A DNA stretch of 6,880 bases from Bacteriovoracaceae bacterium UBA1018 (GTDB taxonomy: Bacteria > Bdellovibrionota > UBA1018). The stretch spans positions 5,246 through 12,125 of the forward strand of contig DBAE01000265.1 of assembly GCA_002291495.1 (NCBI GenBank), given 5' to 3'. A program made the position numbers and the translations under genes. Below, piece by piece: positions 5,647 through 6,880 of the stretch (positions within the stretch are counted from its first letter, which is position 1; every line of letters starts with the position of its first letter). The notes below the pieces were generated by a model that ran no database searches, was not told where the DNA came from, and was given only the letters and a program-made list of their open reading frames with translations.

Positions 5647-6660
5647 ATGGGTCAGGGGTTCGTTACATTTTCGCGTGGGATACTCACAGCGGTATTAGTC
5701 ATTATTATGGCTTATACAATGTCTGTGTATTCAGCTGAACCAATCACCCAGGCCAATTTAGAAAGTGCGATCGTTGGTCAAAATATTGAAAGACTAAAAG
5801 AGATTATTCGCGACTATAAGAATGAAAGTTTAAAGCTCGATCTCAACGCAGCACTTTTCAAAGCCTCATCCTATCAGAATGGGGAAGTAATCTCCCTATT
5901 AATAGCCGCAGGCGCAGACACCGAATCGCGTGGAGCAGCTAACGGGCTTACACCACTTTGGAACGCCATCCTAAACCGCAATGATGAAGCAACTTACGCT
6001 TTGATTCGGGCTGGTGCCGACGTCCGAGCAAAAGATAAGTCCGGAGAAACTGCATATCATCGCATGTTTGCTGAAACCTGCCACGGTGATCACGTCAACT
6101 GGAAAAAGGAAACCTCAGACGCTGCACATGCGTCCTATTATTCATTCACTGCCAAGAAGGGTGAGTCAGGTCGACTTGAAAACTTTGAGTGCCCTAACAT
6201 TAGTCTTCAGAGCAGTAATTCACATTTCAAAATAGAAAAGCCCAAGTACGTAAAGTCCTCTTCGACTAGAAAAGAGATTCGATCCGATGGAACTATCGAA
6301 CTCGTTTGTGAGGGTAGAGTGCCGGACGTCTTACTTTCTGGTGAATTAAAAGAGGATGAAAAATCTTCTCATTGTTCAGCTAAAAACGGAAAGTGGGAAT
6401 GCATTAACTATGGATTTGCGAATTATCCGTGTCCGAAAACTTTTGCAGTCGCTGAAAAAGCAGGCCGCATCATGCATGATCCTTCAGATGAGATAGAGAG
6501 CGTGCTTGTCGAAAGAGTACCGAATGGCAAGGACGGTGGAAGAGTGACTTGTGAATCTAAAGCACGTTCTGCACGAATGGTTTACCGATTACCCGGAGAT
6601 CAGTATCGATATCAAACTTGCACGCCCACCCGAGAGGGGTGGGCGTGTGAAGTGTTTTAG
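5647..6660 (+). CDS. Secreted ankyrin-repeat protein with tandem three-cysteine motifs
   Basis: The 337-residue protein begins with a Sec signal peptide: Arg10, a hydrophobic core at 12-27 and a likely cleavage after YSA (residue 30). Ankyrin-like repeats follow. One ends in VISLLIAAGADTESR (81-95), and a clear one (100-133) has the consensus features NGLTPLWNAI and ALIRAGADVRAKD; a degenerate third starts at SGETAYHRMF (132-141). The remainder (about 145-337) matches no domain I know and contains nine cysteines. C221, C243, C252 and C302, C325, C334 share spacing (22 then 9, 23 then 9) and flanking residues (CE after the first, GKWEC or GWAC at the last), suggesting a duplicated disulphide-bonded unit. 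The product is probably periplasmic, outer-membrane-associated or released, with the ankyrin part binding another protein; the partner is unknown. The ATG at 5647 is chosen because later in-frame ATGs (codons 21 and 25) would remove the signal peptide. Confidence 0.86.
   Translation: MGQGFVTFSRGILTAVLVIIMAYTMSVYSAEPITQANLESAIVGQNIERLKEIIRDYKNESLKLDLNAALFKASSYQNGEVISLLIAAGADTESRGAANGLTPLWNAILNRNDEATYALIRAGADVRAKDKSGETAYHRMFAETCHGDHVNWKKETSDAAHASYYSFTAKKGESGRLENFECPNISLQSSNSHFKIEKPKYVKSSSTRKEIRSDGTIELVCEGRVPDVLLSGELKEDEKSSHCSAKNGKWECINYGFANYPCPKTFAVAEKAGRIMHDPSDEIESVLVERVPNGKDGGRVTCESKARSARMVYRLPGDQYRYQTCTPTREGWACEVF
6621..6647 (+). other. Strong hairpin inside the end of the ankyrin gene
   Basis: CACGCCCACCC (6621-6631) and GGGTGGGCGTG (6637-6647) are perfect inverse complements, giving an 11-bp GC-rich stem with a five-base GAGAG loop. 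It can be extended by two G-U pairs and one A-U pair. The stem encodes residues around TPTREGWACE in the last cysteine motif, just before the stop codon. The following bases (TGAAGTGTTTTAG) contain only four consecutive T, so it is a poor intrinsic terminator alone. It could protect the 3' end of the mRNA or assist the terminator about 25 bases downstream. Confidence 0.7.
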
Positions 6661-6668
6661 AAGTTGGA

Positions 6669-6707
6669 GACGGGATAAGTGATCCCGCCTTTTATTTCTT
6701 TTCTTTT
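6669..6707 (+). terminator. Rho-independent terminator of the ankyrin gene
   Basis: CGGGAT (6671-6676) pairs with ATCCCG (6682-6687) around a five-base AAGTG loop. One further G-C pair (6669 with 6689) forms across a mismatch. The stem is followed by a long T-rich stretch (6690-6707). It begins 11 bases after the stop of the ankyrin gene, the expected place. On the minus strand the hairpin is preceded by A-rich sequence but not followed by a T-run, so it should act mainly on the plus strand. Confidence 0.72.
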
Positions 6708-6880
6708 AGCCGACAGATACGTAACGAGGTTAATCTCTTGAGTTCATTTGCTAGACTATACCGTGCGGTGCGAGCGTCATAATTTCCGTTAAACTCACCA
6801 TTAACCATCACCTGGAAGAATGAAAAATCTGAGGTCATCTTTAAATGACAGTTTTCAAAAAGCGTCTTGTCGTGCGCACC
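6692..6880 (-). CDS. C-terminal part of an unidentified protein (partial, 5' end outside window)
   Basis: Reading leftward from the window edge, one minus-strand frame is open for 62 codons to a TAA at 6694-6692. The product has two cysteines (positions 11 and 56 of the visible part), the motif VMVNGEFNGNYDARTARYSL, a helical segment ANELKRL and a lysine-rich end (LKEKK). I do not recognise the family. It is convergent with the ankyrin gene, with 31 bases between the stops, and its last codons contain the T-tract of the plus-strand terminator. An unbroken frame ending next to a terminator makes a real gene likely, but the visible stretch is short. Confidence 0.6.
   Translation of the reverse strand, partial: GAHDKTLFENCHLKMTSDFSFFQVMVNGEFNGNYDARTARYSLANELKRLTSLRICRLKEKK

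Noticed and set aside
5525..6755. TCATTTGCTAGA occurs at 5525-5536 and 6744-6755, flanking the ankyrin gene like a possible attachment or duplication site
   Set aside because: About one 12-bp exact repeat is expected by chance in a window this long, and no recombinase or other mobility gene is present.
1..6880. A mobile element, CRISPR array, toxin-antitoxin pair or defence system
   Set aside because: I found no transposase, integrase, regular long repeats, terminal inverted repeats or recognisable toxin, nuclease or antitoxin motifs on either strand.

Overview
The window is ordinary chromosomal DNA of moderate GC content from a bacterium that is probably Gram-negative. Two products carry Sec-type signal peptides, and the recognisable genes are a bacterial ATP-type phosphofructokinase, a cofactor-independent phosphoglycerate mutase and a ComF-family protein. 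The mix of conserved glycolytic genes with unrecognised exported proteins would suit Bdellovibrionota or another former deltaproteobacterial lineage. That placement is a low-confidence inference from style, not from a marker gene.

Layout from left to right. Bases 1-82 hold the acidic, Pro/Glu-rich C-terminal tail of a plus-strand gene cut by the window edge. Two bases later begins a 179-residue plus-strand protein with two zf-TFIIB-like zinc ribbons and a charged helical tail. Its stop codon overlaps the stop of a convergent minus-strand block by four bases. That block, read right to left, is gpmI, pfkA and a ComF-family phosphoribosyltransferase-like gene, with 44 and about 42 bases between genes, so it looks like one transcription unit. 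Upstream of gpmI, after a 102-base gap containing two overlapping palindromes, lies an unrecognised 415-residue minus-strand protein with a signal peptide and about five membrane segments.

A 284-base divergent intergenic region (5363-5646) separates that gene from a plus-strand gene for a secreted 337-residue protein. This protein has ankyrin-like repeats and two copies of a spaced three-cysteine motif. The region contains a plausible sigma70-type promoter for each gene and three AAATGG direct repeats spaced 30-32 bp apart. The ankyrin gene ends in an 11-bp perfect hairpin inside its last codons and is followed by a Rho-independent terminator. The T-tract of that terminator lies in the last codons of a partial minus-strand gene running off the right edge.

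Functionally, gpmI and pfkA give two steps of glycolysis (pfkA the committed step, gpmI the lower 3-PG to 2-PG step). ComF in the same unit suggests a link to nucleotide/PRPP metabolism or DNA uptake, but the sequence does not show which. I see no mobile element, CRISPR array, tRNA, rRNA or defence system. The most unusual items are the Cys-repeat ankyrin protein with its embedded hairpin, a possible leaderless start for that gene, the AAATGG array, and a Lys replacing a normally Arg substrate-binding position in PfkA.
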